A stretch of DNA of 64,000 bases from Actinocorallia herbida (GCF_003751225.1 NZ_RJKE01000001.1:4960001-5024000), one strand, 5' to 3'; shown: positions 41,254 to 50,000, counted from the first letter of the stretch. Translations and numbers: made by a program. The notes: generated from the sequence alone by a model not told the origin.

Positions 41254-42675
41254 TCACGGCGTGACGGTGACGGTGTGGGCGGCCGTGCCGGGGTCGGCCC
41301 AGACGGACAGGACATGGCGGGTCTCGTCCCAGGCCGACGTCCAGGTGCCGGCCGGATCGGTGGAGGTGATCCGCGGCGCCGACGGGAACCAGATCTCCGT
41401 CGGGCCGCCGACGCCGGGCACGGTCCGCCACGAGACCGTCAGGGTGCCGGCGGAGTACGACATCGCGGTGAGCGGGCCGGCGATCGCGCGGGCGTAGGGA
41501 CGGGCCAGGAGCCCGGTGAAGATCGTCGGCCCTCCCCCGCCGTCGATGACCCCGGACGATCCCGGGTCGTTGGACCAGTAGGACCAGCCGATGCCGAGGT
41601 CGTCGGCCATGGCGAGCCAGTCGCGGGTGAAGTCGGCCGCGCCTGACGCGCCCTGCCCCATGCCGCCGACCTCCCCGAGCCACATCGGGGTGCCCAGGCG
41701 CCGCGCCGCGGCCGGCATGTTCCGTTTCCACAGGGCGAACTGCGCACGCACGAGCGCCTTCGCGACGCCGTCGTAGGAACCGCCGAGATCGACCCCGCCC
41801 GGGTAGAAGTGCGGCGCGAAGACGATCCGGGGCGTCCCCGGGCGCGGGTCCGCGACGACACCGAGCGACGACGGGGCGCCCTGGTTGGCGTTGAGCGACT
41901 CCGGCTCCACGAAGATCCAGCCGTTGGCGTCGACCTCGCGGATCGCGTCGACGACCTGCTGGTAGAAGGGCGTGAGAACCGGACCCTCGAAGAAGCCGAA
42001 GTGCCGGGTCCCGCCGAACGGCTCGTTCATCAGGTCATAGCCCAGGACGGCGGGCTCGTCGGCGAAGCGCTCCGCCACGTGCCGCCACATCGCCGCGTAC
42101 CGCTGCCTCAGCTCCGGATGCGTCCCGCGGTGGTTCCAGAAGTTGTCGAAGGCGCGCAGCACGGCGGGCTGGACATAGGTCAGCACCCACGGATCCTGCG
42201 GCGTGCACGGCAGACCGTCGGTCACCGTGGCCCACGCGGGTGCGCCGTTGCCCGCGCCGTCGCACGCGGCGGGGCCGTAGACGTCCTGATGCATGTCCAG
42301 GATGACGTGCATGCCCTGTTCCCGATACCAGGCCACCCGCTCGGCGACGGCGTCCAGATACGCGTCGTCGTACCGGCCGGGTTCCGGCTCGACGTTCTTC
42401 CACTGGATCAGGTACCGCACGGAGTTCGTGCCCATGTCGCGGGCCTCGCGGGCGACGTCGTCGCGGTCGATCCACGGCAGCCCGCTCGGGCCTTTGGCGC
42501 TGCTCGCGGTGTTGAGGCCGTGCAGGATCAGGGTCCGGCCGAGGTCGTCGGTGATGGCGGGCGGCGGCGCGCCGTCCGCGTAGGCGGGACCGGCCTCCAC
42601 CACGGGTGCCGCGATCCCCGCGAGGACCAGCGCACCGCCCAGGCCGATCCGGCCCAAAGCCTGACGAACGGGCAT
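41254..42675 (-). CDS. Secreted glycoside hydrolase family 5 (endoglycoceramidase-like)
   Basis: A 473-residue protein with a signal peptide (hydrophobic IGLGGALVLAGIAAPVVEA, likely cleavage after AYA near residue 33). A GH5 barrel follows: LGYDLMNEPFGG carries the acid/base Glu (near residue 215) and MWLGEVGGMG the nucleophile Glu (near 333). A C-terminal beta domain completes it, the layout of endoglycoceramidases and related GH5 enzymes. The ATG at 42675 is chosen because GGGAGG precedes it and the signal peptide starts there; the frame stays open further upstream. Exported; probably cleaves a glycolipid or glycoside. No link to the cluster is evident. Confidence 0.9.
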   Translation of the reverse strand: MPVRQALGRIGLGGALVLAGIAAPVVEAGPAYADGAPPPAITDDLGRTLILHGLNTASSAKGPSGLPWIDRDDVAREARDMGTNSVRYLIQWKNVEPEPGRYDDAYLDAVAERVAWYREQGMHVILDMHQDVYGPAACDGAGNGAPAWATVTDGLPCTPQDPWVLTYVQPAVLRAFDNFWNHRGTHPELRQRYAAMWRHVAERFADEPAVLGYDLMNEPFGGTRHFGFFEGPVLTPFYQQVVDAIREVDANGWIFVEPESLNANQGAPSSLGVVADPRPGTPRIVFAPHFYPGGVDLGGSYDGVAKALVRAQFALWKRNMPAAARRLGTPMWLGEVGGMGQGASGAADFTRDWLAMADDLGIGWSYWSNDPGSSGVIDGGGGPTIFTGLLARPYARAIAGPLTAMSYSAGTLTVSWRTVPGVGGPTEIWFPSAPRITSTDPAGTWTSAWDETRHVLSVWADPGTAAHTVTVTP

Positions 42676-42788
42676 GCCGCCTCCCAAACGTGAGAACTTT
42701 TCACACACATCCTCACCCACCCGCCCCCCGCAAACCACTTTTGTCCCTATGTGGCCCCTGCCTCCAGGATTTCTGGGATGTGACGGAT

Positions 42789-42824
42789 GTGACACGACCG
42801 TGTGGTACGTCTAGGCTTCCGGGG
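42789..42824 (+). promoter_or_regulatory. Leaderless-type promoter of the DUF574 methyltransferase
   Basis: GTGACA (42789-42794), a 17-base spacer and TAGGCT (42812-42817) place the transcription start within a base or two of the ATG at 42825, so the mRNA is probably leaderless. Confidence 0.55.
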
Positions 42825-43652
42825 ATGAGTGAGCCTCTGCACCGGATCGATGGGAGAGTCCCCAACTTCGCGCGCGTGATGGACTACCTCGAAGGCGGAA
42901 AGGACCACTTCGCGGTCGATCGGAAGGTGGGCGACGAACTCCTCGGGATCGCCCCCGACCTGCCGGTCATCGTCGCCGAGCAGCGCAGGTTCCTGCGCCG
43001 GGCGATCGCCCGCCTCGCCGAGGAGGGGATCCGCCAGTACGTCGACATCGGCTGCGGGCTGCCCACCTGCGGCAGCCCCCACGAGATCCTCCAGGACCTC
43101 GGCGTCGACGCCCGCGTCGCCTACGTCGACGAGGATCCGGTCGTCGTGGTGCACGGGCGCGCGATCCTCGACAACAGCGGCAAGGTCGTCACGCCGGGCC
43201 GCCCGCTCGTCCGGGTACTGCAGGGCGACCCCCGGGACCCCGACGGCATCCTCGACCACCCGGAACTGACCGGGTTCCTCGACCCCGCGAAGCCGACCGC
43301 GGTCCTGGTGCGCAACATCCTCGCCGTCATGGACGACGCCACGGCCGCGACCGTGGCCGGGCGCCTCGTCGACCGGCTCTCCCCCGGCGACCGCTTCCTG
43401 CTCATCCACGTCGTCCGCGACTCCGCCGAACGCAAATCCGCGGACATGACCAGGCTCTTCACCGACGAGGGCCTGCTCGACGAAGGCCGCGGCCAGGTCC
43501 GCACCCTCGCCCAGATCCAGGCCCTCCTGGACGGCCTCGACCTCCTGCCCCCCGGCCTGGTCCCCCTCCCCGCCTGGCACCCCGAGCCCGCCCCGCACGC
43601 CGTCGCCCCGGACGCCTTCTGGAGCGTCGGCGCGGTCGGCCGCAAACCCTAA
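42825..43652 (+). CDS. SAM-dependent methyltransferase, DUF574 (SAV2177-like) family
   Basis: A 275-residue member of an actinomycete-specific methyltransferase family. It has the typical N-terminal PNFARVMDYLEGGKDHFAVDR, motif I YVDIGCGLPT (about residues 72-81) and VAYVDEDPVVVVHGRAIL. Genomes of this group often carry many copies near regulatory genes; the substrate is not established. It is divergent from the GH5 gene and has its own leaderless-type promoter. Confidence 0.92.
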   Translation: MSEPLHRIDGRVPNFARVMDYLEGGKDHFAVDRKVGDELLGIAPDLPVIVAEQRRFLRRAIARLAEEGIRQYVDIGCGLPTCGSPHEILQDLGVDARVAYVDEDPVVVVHGRAILDNSGKVVTPGRPLVRVLQGDPRDPDGILDHPELTGFLDPAKPTAVLVRNILAVMDDATAATVAGRLVDRLSPGDRFLLIHVVRDSAERKSADMTRLFTDEGLLDEGRGQVRTLAQIQALLDGLDLLPPGLVPLPAWHPEPAPHAVAPDAFWSVGAVGRKP

Positions 43653-43729
43653 CGATCCACCCGCGTACCCCTTCCACGGACGACCGCACCACCACAGCGC
43701 CCGGTGGGCGTGGGCGATGTCGGCGCGGG

Positions 43730-43759
43730 TTGACGGCGGGAGGGGGAGGGGGCTAAGTG
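43730..43759 (+). promoter_or_regulatory. Possible promoter of the enoyl-CoA hydratase gene
   Basis: TTGACG (43730-43735) and TAAGTG (43754-43759) are separated by 18 bases, some 40 bases before the ATG, which is itself preceded by GGAGAGGA. Consensus fit only. Confidence 0.35.
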
Positions 43760-43797
43760 ACTAGGGCTGAGATCGCTGGGCCAGGAGAGGAACGCGC

Positions 43798-44610
43798 ATG
43801 GTGGATTCGTCCGAGAGGGTCACCGTCTCGGTGACCGATGGGGTCGCCGACGTCCGGTTGAACCGGCCTGAGAAGCGCAACGCGCTCGACCTGGAGACGT
43901 TCGCGGCGCTAGCGCTGGCCGGAGAGCGGTTGAAGACCGAGCCTGGCGTGCGCGTGGTGGTGCTCTCGGGAGAGGGCCCGGACTTCTGCGCGGGGCTGGA
44001 CTTCACCGCCTTCCAGGCCATGCGGGACGGGCAGCCGTTCTCCGCGCCCGCGAAGCTCCCGCCCTCGACCGGGCCCGCGCGGGCCGTCGCCCAGCGCGCG
44101 GTGTACGTGTGGACCGAACTGCCCGTGCCGGTGATCGCCGCGGTGCGCGGCAACGCGCTCGGCGGGGGCCTGCAGATCACCCTCGGCGCCGACATCAGGA
44201 TCGTGAGCCCGGACGCCCGGCTCAGCGTCTTCGAGGCGGCCTGGGGCCTCATCCCGGACATGACCGGCACGCAACTGCTCCCCGAACTCGTCGGCCGGGA
44301 CGTCGCGAAGGAACTGACCTTCACCGCGCGCGTCGTCAGCGGCGAGGAGGCCGCCCGCATCGGGCTGGCCACCCGCACCGACCCCGACCCGCTCGCGGCG
44401 GCGTTCACCATGGCCGGCGAGATCGCCCGGCACAACCCGGACGCCATCCGCGCGGCGAAGCGGCTGCTCGAACTGGCCGGCCGCACCGACCTCGCCTCCG
44501 GATTCGCCGCCGAGCAGAAGGAGATCGCCGCCCTGATCGGCAGCCCGAACCAGGTAGAGGCCGTCGCCGCCAGATTCGAAAAGCGCCCACCGCGCTTCAA
44601 GGACATCTGA
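43798..44610 (+). CDS. Enoyl-CoA hydratase/isomerase (crotonase superfamily)
   Basis: A 270-residue crotonase-fold protein. LNRPEKRNALD near the N-terminus and FCAGLDF form half of the CoA oxyanion hole; RGNALGGGLQITLGADIRI forms the second half. Where rat-type hydratases have two Glu, here FEAAWGLIPDMTGTQLL has Asp near the second position, the pattern of dienoyl-CoA isomerase-like members, so hydratase activity is uncertain. Monocistronic by spacing. General acyl-CoA metabolism; no evident tie to the cluster. Confidence 0.88.
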   Translation: MVDSSERVTVSVTDGVADVRLNRPEKRNALDLETFAALALAGERLKTEPGVRVVVLSGEGPDFCAGLDFTAFQAMRDGQPFSAPAKLPPSTGPARAVAQRAVYVWTELPVPVIAAVRGNALGGGLQITLGADIRIVSPDARLSVFEAAWGLIPDMTGTQLLPELVGRDVAKELTFTARVVSGEEAARIGLATRTDPDPLAAAFTMAGEIARHNPDAIRAAKRLLELAGRTDLASGFAAEQKEIAALIGSPNQVEAVAARFEKRPPRFKDI

Positions 44611-44706
44611 GCCCTCTTCCGGGTCCGCGGATCGCCGGCCCGTCCGACCTCGCTCGACCGAATCGACCGTAAGGTCGAAATTCATCGGTCTCCGGTGTTG
44701 AAATTG

Positions 44707-44717
44707 AGTTGAACTCG
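44707..44717. promoter_or_regulatory. Short palindrome before the TetR remnant
   Basis: GAGTT-g-AACTC is a perfect inverted repeat, extendable with one mismatch to TTGAGTT-g-AACTCGA. It could be the surviving operator of the degraded tetR gene. Confidence 0.3.
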
Positions 44718-44924
44718 ACTCAGCGTGGGCAGCGGGAGGGCGACCTGCCCGCGGACCGGGATCCCGAACTGCTGGCGGCGGCCGTGCTGGGCGGCGTGCA
44801 GCAGGCCGTGGTGCTGGCGCTCGGCCGGACGCCCCGGCCGGCGCGGGCCGGGGTCGCGCCGGAGCTGTGGGCGTTCGTCACCGGAGCCGTCGGCGCTCCC
44901 GAGGAGAGAGGGCACGCGTCATGA
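44709..44924 (+). pseudogene. C-terminal remnant of a TetR-family regulator
   Basis: The 71-codon frame has no HTH but reads like the last helices of a TetR C-terminal domain (DPELLAAAVLGGVQQAVVLALGRTPRP, then LWAFVTGAVG). No ATG or GTG with a ribosome site supports an intact gene; the frame begins at a TTG. Its stop overlaps the ATG of the dioxygenase gene (ATGA), the typical coupling of a regulator to its target, so a full tetR was probably once present and lost its 5' part. The alternative is a tiny independent protein. Confidence 0.5.
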
Positions 44925-45778
44925 CCGATCCGCAGGTGCACCGGCTGGAGGACCTCGCCACCGACCTGGCCAGGACGCACCGTTCCGACCACGGCGGCGA
45001 TCGCGGCGTGGACGCCGGAAGGCTGGAGTCCGAGCTGACGGCGTTGCGCCGCGACGGCTACGTGGTACTGCCCGACCTGCTGTCGAGCGCGGAGCTGGAC
45101 GGGCTGCGCGCCGCCGTGACGCCGCTCCTCGGGCCGCGCGGCCGCAACGCGTTCGAGGGACATCGCACCCGGCGGGTGTACAGCGTGCTCGCCAAGACCC
45201 GCGCCGCCGACCGCCTCGTCGACCATCCGCACGTGCTGGCCCTGCTGGACCGGCTGCTCCGGCCCAACTACCTGCTCTCCCAACTCCAGATCATCAGCAT
45301 CGGACCCGGCGAGGACGCCCAGCTCCCGCACCCCGACGACGGCTTCTATCCGGTGCCGAGGCCCCGCAAGGCGCTGTCCGTGGCGACCATCTGGGCGCTC
45401 GACGACTTCACCGAGGAGAACGGCGCCACCGTCGTCGTGCCCGGCAGCCACCGCTGGCCCGACGGACGGCAACCCGTCGACGCCGACCCGCGTACCGCCG
45501 CCGTCATGCCCGCCGGATCCTGCATCCTGTTCCTCGGCACCCTCTGGCACGGCGGCGGCGCCAACCGCACCGGCCGTCCCAGGCTGGCCGCCACCGCCCA
45601 GTACTGCGAGCCATGGCTGCGCACCCAGGAGGCGTTCGCCCTGTCCACCCCGCGCGACACCGCCCGCGCCGTCTCCCCCGACATCCGCCGCATGCTCGGC
45701 TACAGCATCCACCCCCCGTTCATCGGCGCCGTGGACGGCCTCCACCCCTCCCGCCTCCTGGACCCGCAGACCCCGTAG
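44921..45778 (+). CDS. Phytanoyl-CoA dioxygenase (PhyH) family Fe(II)/2-oxoglutarate oxygenase
   Basis: A 285-residue cupin-fold oxygenase. The metal-binding pair is LPHPDDGFYP (His-x-Asp) and the distal His is in LWHGGGANRT, with a downstream Arg for 2-oxoglutarate (NRTGRPR). GRRGYVV-type DGYVVLPDLLS and VVVPGSHRWPDG are standard for PhyH proteins. GAGGAGAGAG precedes the ATG, which overlaps the stop of the TetR remnant. The family hydroxylates lipids, antibiotics and small acids; substrate unknown. Confidence 0.88.
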   Translation: MTDPQVHRLEDLATDLARTHRSDHGGDRGVDAGRLESELTALRRDGYVVLPDLLSSAELDGLRAAVTPLLGPRGRNAFEGHRTRRVYSVLAKTRAADRLVDHPHVLALLDRLLRPNYLLSQLQIISIGPGEDAQLPHPDDGFYPVPRPRKALSVATIWALDDFTEENGATVVVPGSHRWPDGRQPVDADPRTAAVMPAGSCILFLGTLWHGGGANRTGRPRLAATAQYCEPWLRTQEAFALSTPRDTARAVSPDIRRMLGYSIHPPFIGAVDGLHPSRLLDPQTP

Positions 45779-45839
45779 ACGACGACCCTGACTCGGGCCG
45801 GCGTGACGCGGCGGGCGCGTCCGCAGCGCGTGTCCCGCC

Positions 45840-46424
45840 TCAGCGGGTGGCCGCCCCCAGCAGGGCCAGGGCCGCCGCCTTCGCGTCGGCGGCGGCGCCC
45901 GGCGAGCCCTGGTGTGCGGCCACGACCGTGGCCCCTTCGACCAGCATGAGGAGCTGGCGGCCCAGCGTCGCGGGGGCCGCCGCTCCGGCGCGGACCGCCA
46001 GGTCGGTGAGCAGCGCGAGATAGCGGTCCAGGTGCCGTGCGGTGAGGGCGCGGACGTCCTCGGCGTGGTGCTGGGCCGCCGCGTTCACCATCGCGCAGCC
46101 CCGGAAGACCGGCTCGGCGTACCAGCGGCCGAGCGCGTCGAACACCGCGCCGAGCCGGGCCGCCGGATCGTCGCCCGCCGCCTCCGCGGCCTCGGCCAGC
46201 CACCCCACGACGTGGTCGCTGCGCCGCTCCAGCACCGCGCGGACCAGGCCGTCCTTCGTCCCGAAGTGGCGGTAAAGGGTCTCCTTGGACACGCCGAGCT
46301 CGGCGCACAGCTCCGCGACGCCGATGCCGTCGAGGCCGCGCGCGTAGAGCACGGGCGTCGCCGCGGCGAGGATGGCGGCCCGGGTGCGGGCCGGGTCGAT
46401 CGTGGATCCCTTGGGAACGGGCAT
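45840..46424 (-). CDS. TetR-family repressor, divergent to MFS/hydrolase genes
   Basis: A 194-residue TetR protein: HTH at about residues 14-60 (VAELCAELGVSKETLYRHFGTKDGL), and a C-terminal domain with CAMVNAAAQHH, common in regulators of small-molecule efflux. It is divergent from an MFS gene with a 13-base palindrome between them, so it probably represses the MFS-hydrolase operon and itself. TACCAT (46437-46432, minus strand) 7 bases before the ATG suggests a leaderless message. Confidence 0.92.
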   Translation of the reverse strand: MPVPKGSTIDPARTRAAILAAATPVLYARGLDGIGVAELCAELGVSKETLYRHFGTKDGLVRAVLERRSDHVVGWLAEAAEAAGDDPAARLGAVFDALGRWYAEPVFRGCAMVNAAAQHHAEDVRALTARHLDRYLALLTDLAVRAGAAAPATLGRQLLMLVEGATVVAAHQGSPGAAADAKAAALALLGAATR

Positions 46425-46468
46425 GACGAAGATGGTACCGCCCGGTTCGATGAGCTGCTAGCGTCCGA

Positions 46469-46481
46469 GATCGTAACGATC
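46469..46481. promoter_or_regulatory. Palindromic operator between tetR and MFS genes
   Basis: GATCGT-a-ACGATC is a perfect inverted repeat around a single central base, placed midway in the 135-base divergent region. It is the likely binding site of the adjacent TetR protein. Confidence 0.5.
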
Positions 46482-46559
46482 GGTTCGATCTTGGGGAGTT
46501 CCTGTGCACGTGCTCTCGCGCGGTGCGCCCGCGCCGTCCCGTCCCGCCCGGAGCCGTCG

Positions 46560-47750
46560 ATGAGGTCGCCCATCGCGCAGGCGGTCCGGCTGGCCTTCGG
46601 GACCGCCTCGGCGCTCGGCCTCGCCCGGTTCGCCTACGGGCTGCTGCTGCCCGCCATGCGCGAAGACCTGGGGTGGAGCCTCGCGCAGGCGGGGGCGCTC
46701 AGCGCCGCCAACGGATTCGGCTACCTCCTCGGCGCGCTGCTCACCCCCCTCGCCGTGCGGCGCGCGGGCGACGCCGCCGCCTTCCGCTGGAGCATCCTCC
46801 TCACCGCCGCGGCACTCGCGGCCACCGCCGCCACCGGCTCCTACCCCGTGCTGCTCGCCCTCCGAGCGGCGGCGGGCCTGACGGGAGCCGTCGTCTTCAT
46901 CACCGGCGGCGTCATCGCCGCGCGCCTCGCCGCACGGGTCGCCTCCGGCGCGCCGCTCACCCTGTACTTCGCCGGAACCGGCCTCGGCATCGCGCTCAGC
47001 GGCGCGGTCGTCCCCGCGCTGGGCGGGCACTGGCGCACGGCCTGGCTCGTCCTCGGCGCGGCGGGGGCCGCGGCGGCCGCGGTGAGCTGGTCGGCCGCCC
47101 CCGCGGGGGCGGCGCCGCCCTCCGCGGCGGCCGGACGGGCCCGGGTCCGTCCGCTGTGGCGCGTCGCCGTCGCGTACCTGCTGTTCGCCACCGGATACAT
47201 CACCTACATCACCTTCCTGTCGGCCTACCTCGCCGACCGGCACGCCTCGGTCGCCCAGGTGACGCTCATCTGGACCGTCCTCGGCCTCGCCGTCGTGGCC
47301 GCGCCCGTCCTCTGGAGCGGGCCCCTCACCACCTGGCCGGGCGGGCGCGCCCTCGCCGTCCTGCTCGCCCTCCTCGGCGGCGGCGCCGCCTTGGCACTCG
47401 TCTCCCCCGCGCTCCCGGTCGTGCTCGCGTCCGCGCTCGTCTACGGGGCCACCTTCATGTGCGTGCCCGCCGCGGTCACCGCGCTCATCCGCGGCCGCAC
47501 CGAGCCCGGCGACTGGACGGCCACTCTGGCGGCCTTCACGATGCTGTTCGCCCTCGGCCAGACGGCCGGCCCCTGGCTCGCCGGAGTCCTGGCCGACCGC
47601 ACCTCGACCGACGCGACCCTCGCGTGGACCGCGGCCCTGTGCACCGCCGCGGCCCTCGTCGCCGCCGCCGTCCGGCCCCCTCCGGGCCCGGCGTCCCTTC
47701 TTCCGGTCCCCGCGGGCCGGACCGCACCCGAACAAGGAGAACACCAGTGA
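46560..47750 (+). CDS. MFS transporter, YbfB/YjiJ-like (12 TM)
   Basis: A 396-residue, strongly hydrophobic protein with about 12 predicted helices. The start VRLAFGTASALGLARFAYGLLLPAMREDLGWS is typical of the YbfB/YjiJ group of major facilitators. GGAG lies 7 bases before the ATG. The stop overlaps the GTG start of the hydrolase gene (GTGA), so the pair forms an operon under the divergent TetR. Substrate unknown. Confidence 0.9.
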   Translation: MRSPIAQAVRLAFGTASALGLARFAYGLLLPAMREDLGWSLAQAGALSAANGFGYLLGALLTPLAVRRAGDAAAFRWSILLTAAALAATAATGSYPVLLALRAAAGLTGAVVFITGGVIAARLAARVASGAPLTLYFAGTGLGIALSGAVVPALGGHWRTAWLVLGAAGAAAAAVSWSAAPAGAAPPSAAAGRARVRPLWRVAVAYLLFATGYITYITFLSAYLADRHASVAQVTLIWTVLGLAVVAAPVLWSGPLTTWPGGRALAVLLALLGGGAALALVSPALPVVLASALVYGATFMCVPAAVTALIRGRTEPGDWTATLAAFTMLFALGQTAGPWLAGVLADRTSTDATLAWTAALCTAAALVAAAVRPPPGPASLLPVPAGRTAPEQGEHQ

Positions 47751-48424
47751 CCACCTTCGTCCTCGTCCCCGGCATGTGCCACGGCGGATGGTGCTACCGC
47801 GAGCTCACCGAGAGCCTGCGCGAGCAGGGGCACCGCGTCCTGCCGGTGACGCTGACCGGCGTCGGCGAGCGGAGCCATCTCCGGCACGCCGGCGTCAACC
47901 TGGAGACGCACCTCCAGGACGTGACGGCCCTTCTGGAGGCCGAACAGGTCGAGGACGCGGTGCTCGTCGGGCACAGCTACGGCGGGATGGTCATCACCGG
48001 CGCGGCCGACCGCGCGCCGTCCCGGGTGCGCTCACTCGTCTACGTCGACGCGGTCGTGCCCGGGAACGGCGACACCATGTGGGCTCTGGTCTCCGACCGG
48101 GAGCGGCACTGGTACCTGGACGTCGTGGACACCGGCGACGCCGTCCGCCCGCTGCCGTTCTTCGATCCGCGAGCCACCCCGCACCCCCTCGCGTCCCTGC
48201 TCCAACCGCTGCGCACGACCGGCGACCTCGCGCACGTCCGGCGCAGCGTCTACGTGTACGCGGCCGGCTGGCCCGGCCCGTCGCCCTTCACCGCGACCTA
48301 CGAGCGGCTGCGCGCCGACCCGTCCTGGACCGTCCACGCCCTCGACGGCGGCCACAACCTCATGCGCGACGCTCCCGACGCCCTCTTGAAGGCCGTGCTG
48401 GACGCCGCCCCCGACGTTCGCTGA
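47747..48424 (+). CDS. Alpha/beta-fold hydrolase (esterase-like)
   Basis: A 225-residue alpha/beta hydrolase. The oxyanion region VPGMCHGGWCY, the nucleophile elbow LVGHSYGGMVI (Ser near residue 84) and the C-terminal DGGHNLMRDAP (catalytic His) match the plant salicylate/methyl-ester esterase-like group common in actinomycetes. It starts at a GTG with AAGGAGA upstream, translationally coupled to the MFS gene. Probably cleaves a small ester or amide handled by the transporter. Confidence 0.88.
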   Translation: MTTFVLVPGMCHGGWCYRELTESLREQGHRVLPVTLTGVGERSHLRHAGVNLETHLQDVTALLEAEQVEDAVLVGHSYGGMVITGAADRAPSRVRSLVYVDAVVPGNGDTMWALVSDRERHWYLDVVDTGDAVRPLPFFDPRATPHPLASLLQPLRTTGDLAHVRRSVYVYAAGWPGPSPFTATYERLRADPSWTVHALDGGHNLMRDAPDALLKAVLDAAPDVR

Positions 48425-48448
48425 TCGCGATGGGGCCCGACGCCCCGA

Positions 48449-48479
48449 CGCCCGCCCCGGGCGGATGCCGGGGCGGGCG
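48449..48479. terminator. Hairpin between the hydrolase and secreted-protein genes
   Basis: Perfect 10-base arms (CGCCCGCCCC and complement) around an 11-base loop lie between two convergent genes, 25 bases from either stop. No T-tract. Confidence 0.55.
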
Positions 48480-48504
48480 CGTCGACGGGGCGGGCCGGTA
48501 CGGG

Positions 48505-49152
48505 TCAGGAGGTGACGGCGGTGATCTTGATGGCGGGGGTCACCTTGAACGACGCGGTGTGGGTGAGGGTCGCGCCGTCGGTGACCTGGCCCACGCAGTT
48601 GGGCACGCCGTTGGCGGTCGGGGGGACGTAGACCTTGGCGGTCGTCGTCTTCAGGACGGAGGTGGCGTTGGTGTAGGTCGCCGCGACCGACGTCGCGATG
48701 AACCAGCACGTGCCGTCGGAGTCGGTCCTGACCCACGTCCAGACCGGGAACGAAGCCGGCGCGGAGTGATTGAGCGTGGTCACCCCGGTCGAGGCGTTAT
48801 AGGCACTGGCCCTGAAAGTGTTCGGCCCCGCGGAAACGCTCAGGATCCCGGCCCACGTGCTGCCGTCCGCTCCCGTGCACTCGGGCGTCCACCCCACGGT
48901 CCCGCCGCCCAGCGCGACATCGCTGTTCGACTTACTCGCGATACTCCCCTGAATGGTCACGGAGCCGGCGCAGGTGAAAAGGGTGCGACTCCCGCTCTGC
49001 ACCGTCAGACCAGGGGCGGTGGCGGTGAAACCGCCATTGGCGTCGGGGTTGACGACGGTCCAGGTGGTGGTCGCCGCCGCCGCGGGCGCGGCCTGCGCCC
49101 CCAGCGCGACGACCGAGGCCAGCACCAGCGTCGACGTGGTCTTCTTGCGCAT
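48505..49152 (-). CDS. Secreted protein of unknown function
   Basis: A 215-residue protein with a clear signal peptide (MRKKTTSTLVLASVVALGA, cleavage near AAPAAA). The mature part is rich in Thr, Ser, Val and Gly with strand-like alternation and four Cys (TCAGS, PECTG, TCWFI, NCVGQ), suggesting an exported beta-sandwich with two disulfides. ATG 49152 is chosen over a GTG nine bases upstream, which would sit on top of the GGAGGAG ribosome site. No catalytic motif recognised. Its upstream region is unusually AT-rich. Confidence 0.75.
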   Translation of the reverse strand: MRKKTTSTLVLASVVALGAQAAPAAAATTTWTVVNPDANGGFTATAPGLTVQSGSRTLFTCAGSVTIQGSIASKSNSDVALGGGTVGWTPECTGADGSTWAGILSVSAGPNTFRASAYNASTGVTTLNHSAPASFPVWTWVRTDSDGTCWFIATSVAATYTNATSVLKTTTAKVYVPPTANGVPNCVGQVTDGATLTHTASFKVTPAIKITAVTS

Positions 49153-49492
49153 TCCGATCACTCCTCCGCCCCTTCGGGCGTTCGACGATCAAGCCCTGCT
49201 CGAAAGACAACATAGATCACGGATCAAGAAAAAGAAAGTAGTCACTTTCTGTTCGCTCCTTACCTCGTCGCGTTATATCTAACAGATCTCGGCAGGCCCG
49301 TGATTAAAATTTCAATTGTCCAATAGAGAGACATCAACATCGTCGACCATCGGGAAAAACGCTTTTCCGGAGCGGGCGGCAATTCTCAGATCGCACCGTG
49401 CGGCGGTGTCGGCGGGCCCGTCGCCGGGCGAGGCGGGCTGCGCGCCTGCCATCATGGGTGCCCTTCGGAAAGCATCAGAAGGTGAGACTCCC
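49153..49492. promoter_or_regulatory. AT-rich intergenic region with hairpin, no gene seen
   Basis: 340 bases between divergent genes. AGAAAGT and ACTTTCT pair around AGTC (49233-49250); nearby GTTATATCTAAC and ATTAAAATTTCAATT make this the most AT-rich stretch of the window. It probably holds the promoters of the secreted protein and the cyclophilin. An open frame across 49316-49490 lacks coding bias and is not called. Confidence 0.45.
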
Positions 49493-49993
49493 GTGTCCAA
49501 GGTCAAGCTGAGCACCAGCCTCGGCGACATCGTCATCCGGCTCGACGCGCAGAACGCGCCGAAGACGGTCGAGAACTTCCTCGGCTACGTCGCCGACGGC
49601 TTCTACGACGGGACGATCTTCCACCGCGTCATCAACGGCTTCATGGTGCAGGGCGGCGGTCTGGAGCCCGGCCTGACGCCGAAGGCGACCGGCGCGCCCA
49701 TCGAGAACGAGGCGGACAACGGGCTCAAGAACATCGCCTACAGCGTCGCCATGGCCCGCAAGAACGAGCCCCACTCGGCCACGGCGCAGTTCTTCATCAA
49801 CGTGGCCGACAACGCGGCCCTCGACCACACCTCCACCACGCCCCGGGGCTGGGGCTACGCCGTCTTCGGCGAGGTCGTCGAGGGCCGCGACGTGGTCGAC
49901 TCCCTCAAGGCGGTCCCCACCGGCCCTCGCGGCGGCCACGGCGACGTCCCCCTGCACGACATCGTCATCGACCGCGCCGAAGCCATCGACTAG
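49493..49993 (+). CDS. Cyclophilin-type peptidyl-prolyl cis-trans isomerase
   Basis: A 166-residue single-domain cyclophilin without a signal peptide, so cytoplasmic. Catalytic [13 protein letters not shown] (Arg and Phe), the binding region [12 protein letters not shown] and the end region [18 protein letters not shown] are intact. The GTG start follows AGAAGGTGAG and matches the family N-terminus ([15 protein letters not shown]). Followed by a strong terminator. A general protein-folding catalyst. Confidence 0.95.
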   Translation: MSKVKLSTSLGDIVIRLDAQNAPKTVENFLGYVADGFYDGTIFHRVINGFMVQGGGLEPGLTPKATGAPIENEADNGLKNIAYSVAMARKNEPHSATAQFFINVADNAALDHTSTTPRGWGYAVFGEVVEGRDVVDSLKAVPTGPRGGHGDVPLHDIVIDRAEAID

Positions 49994-50000
49994 AACCCAC

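Noticed and set aside
40974-41264. 96-codon plus-strand frame at the cluster edge
   Set aside because: Pro-rich, no ribosome site, no third-position G/C preference.
49316-49492. N-terminal extension of the cyclophilin
   Set aside because: AT-rich with no coding bias; the GTG at 49493 has a ribosome site and gives the standard N-terminus.
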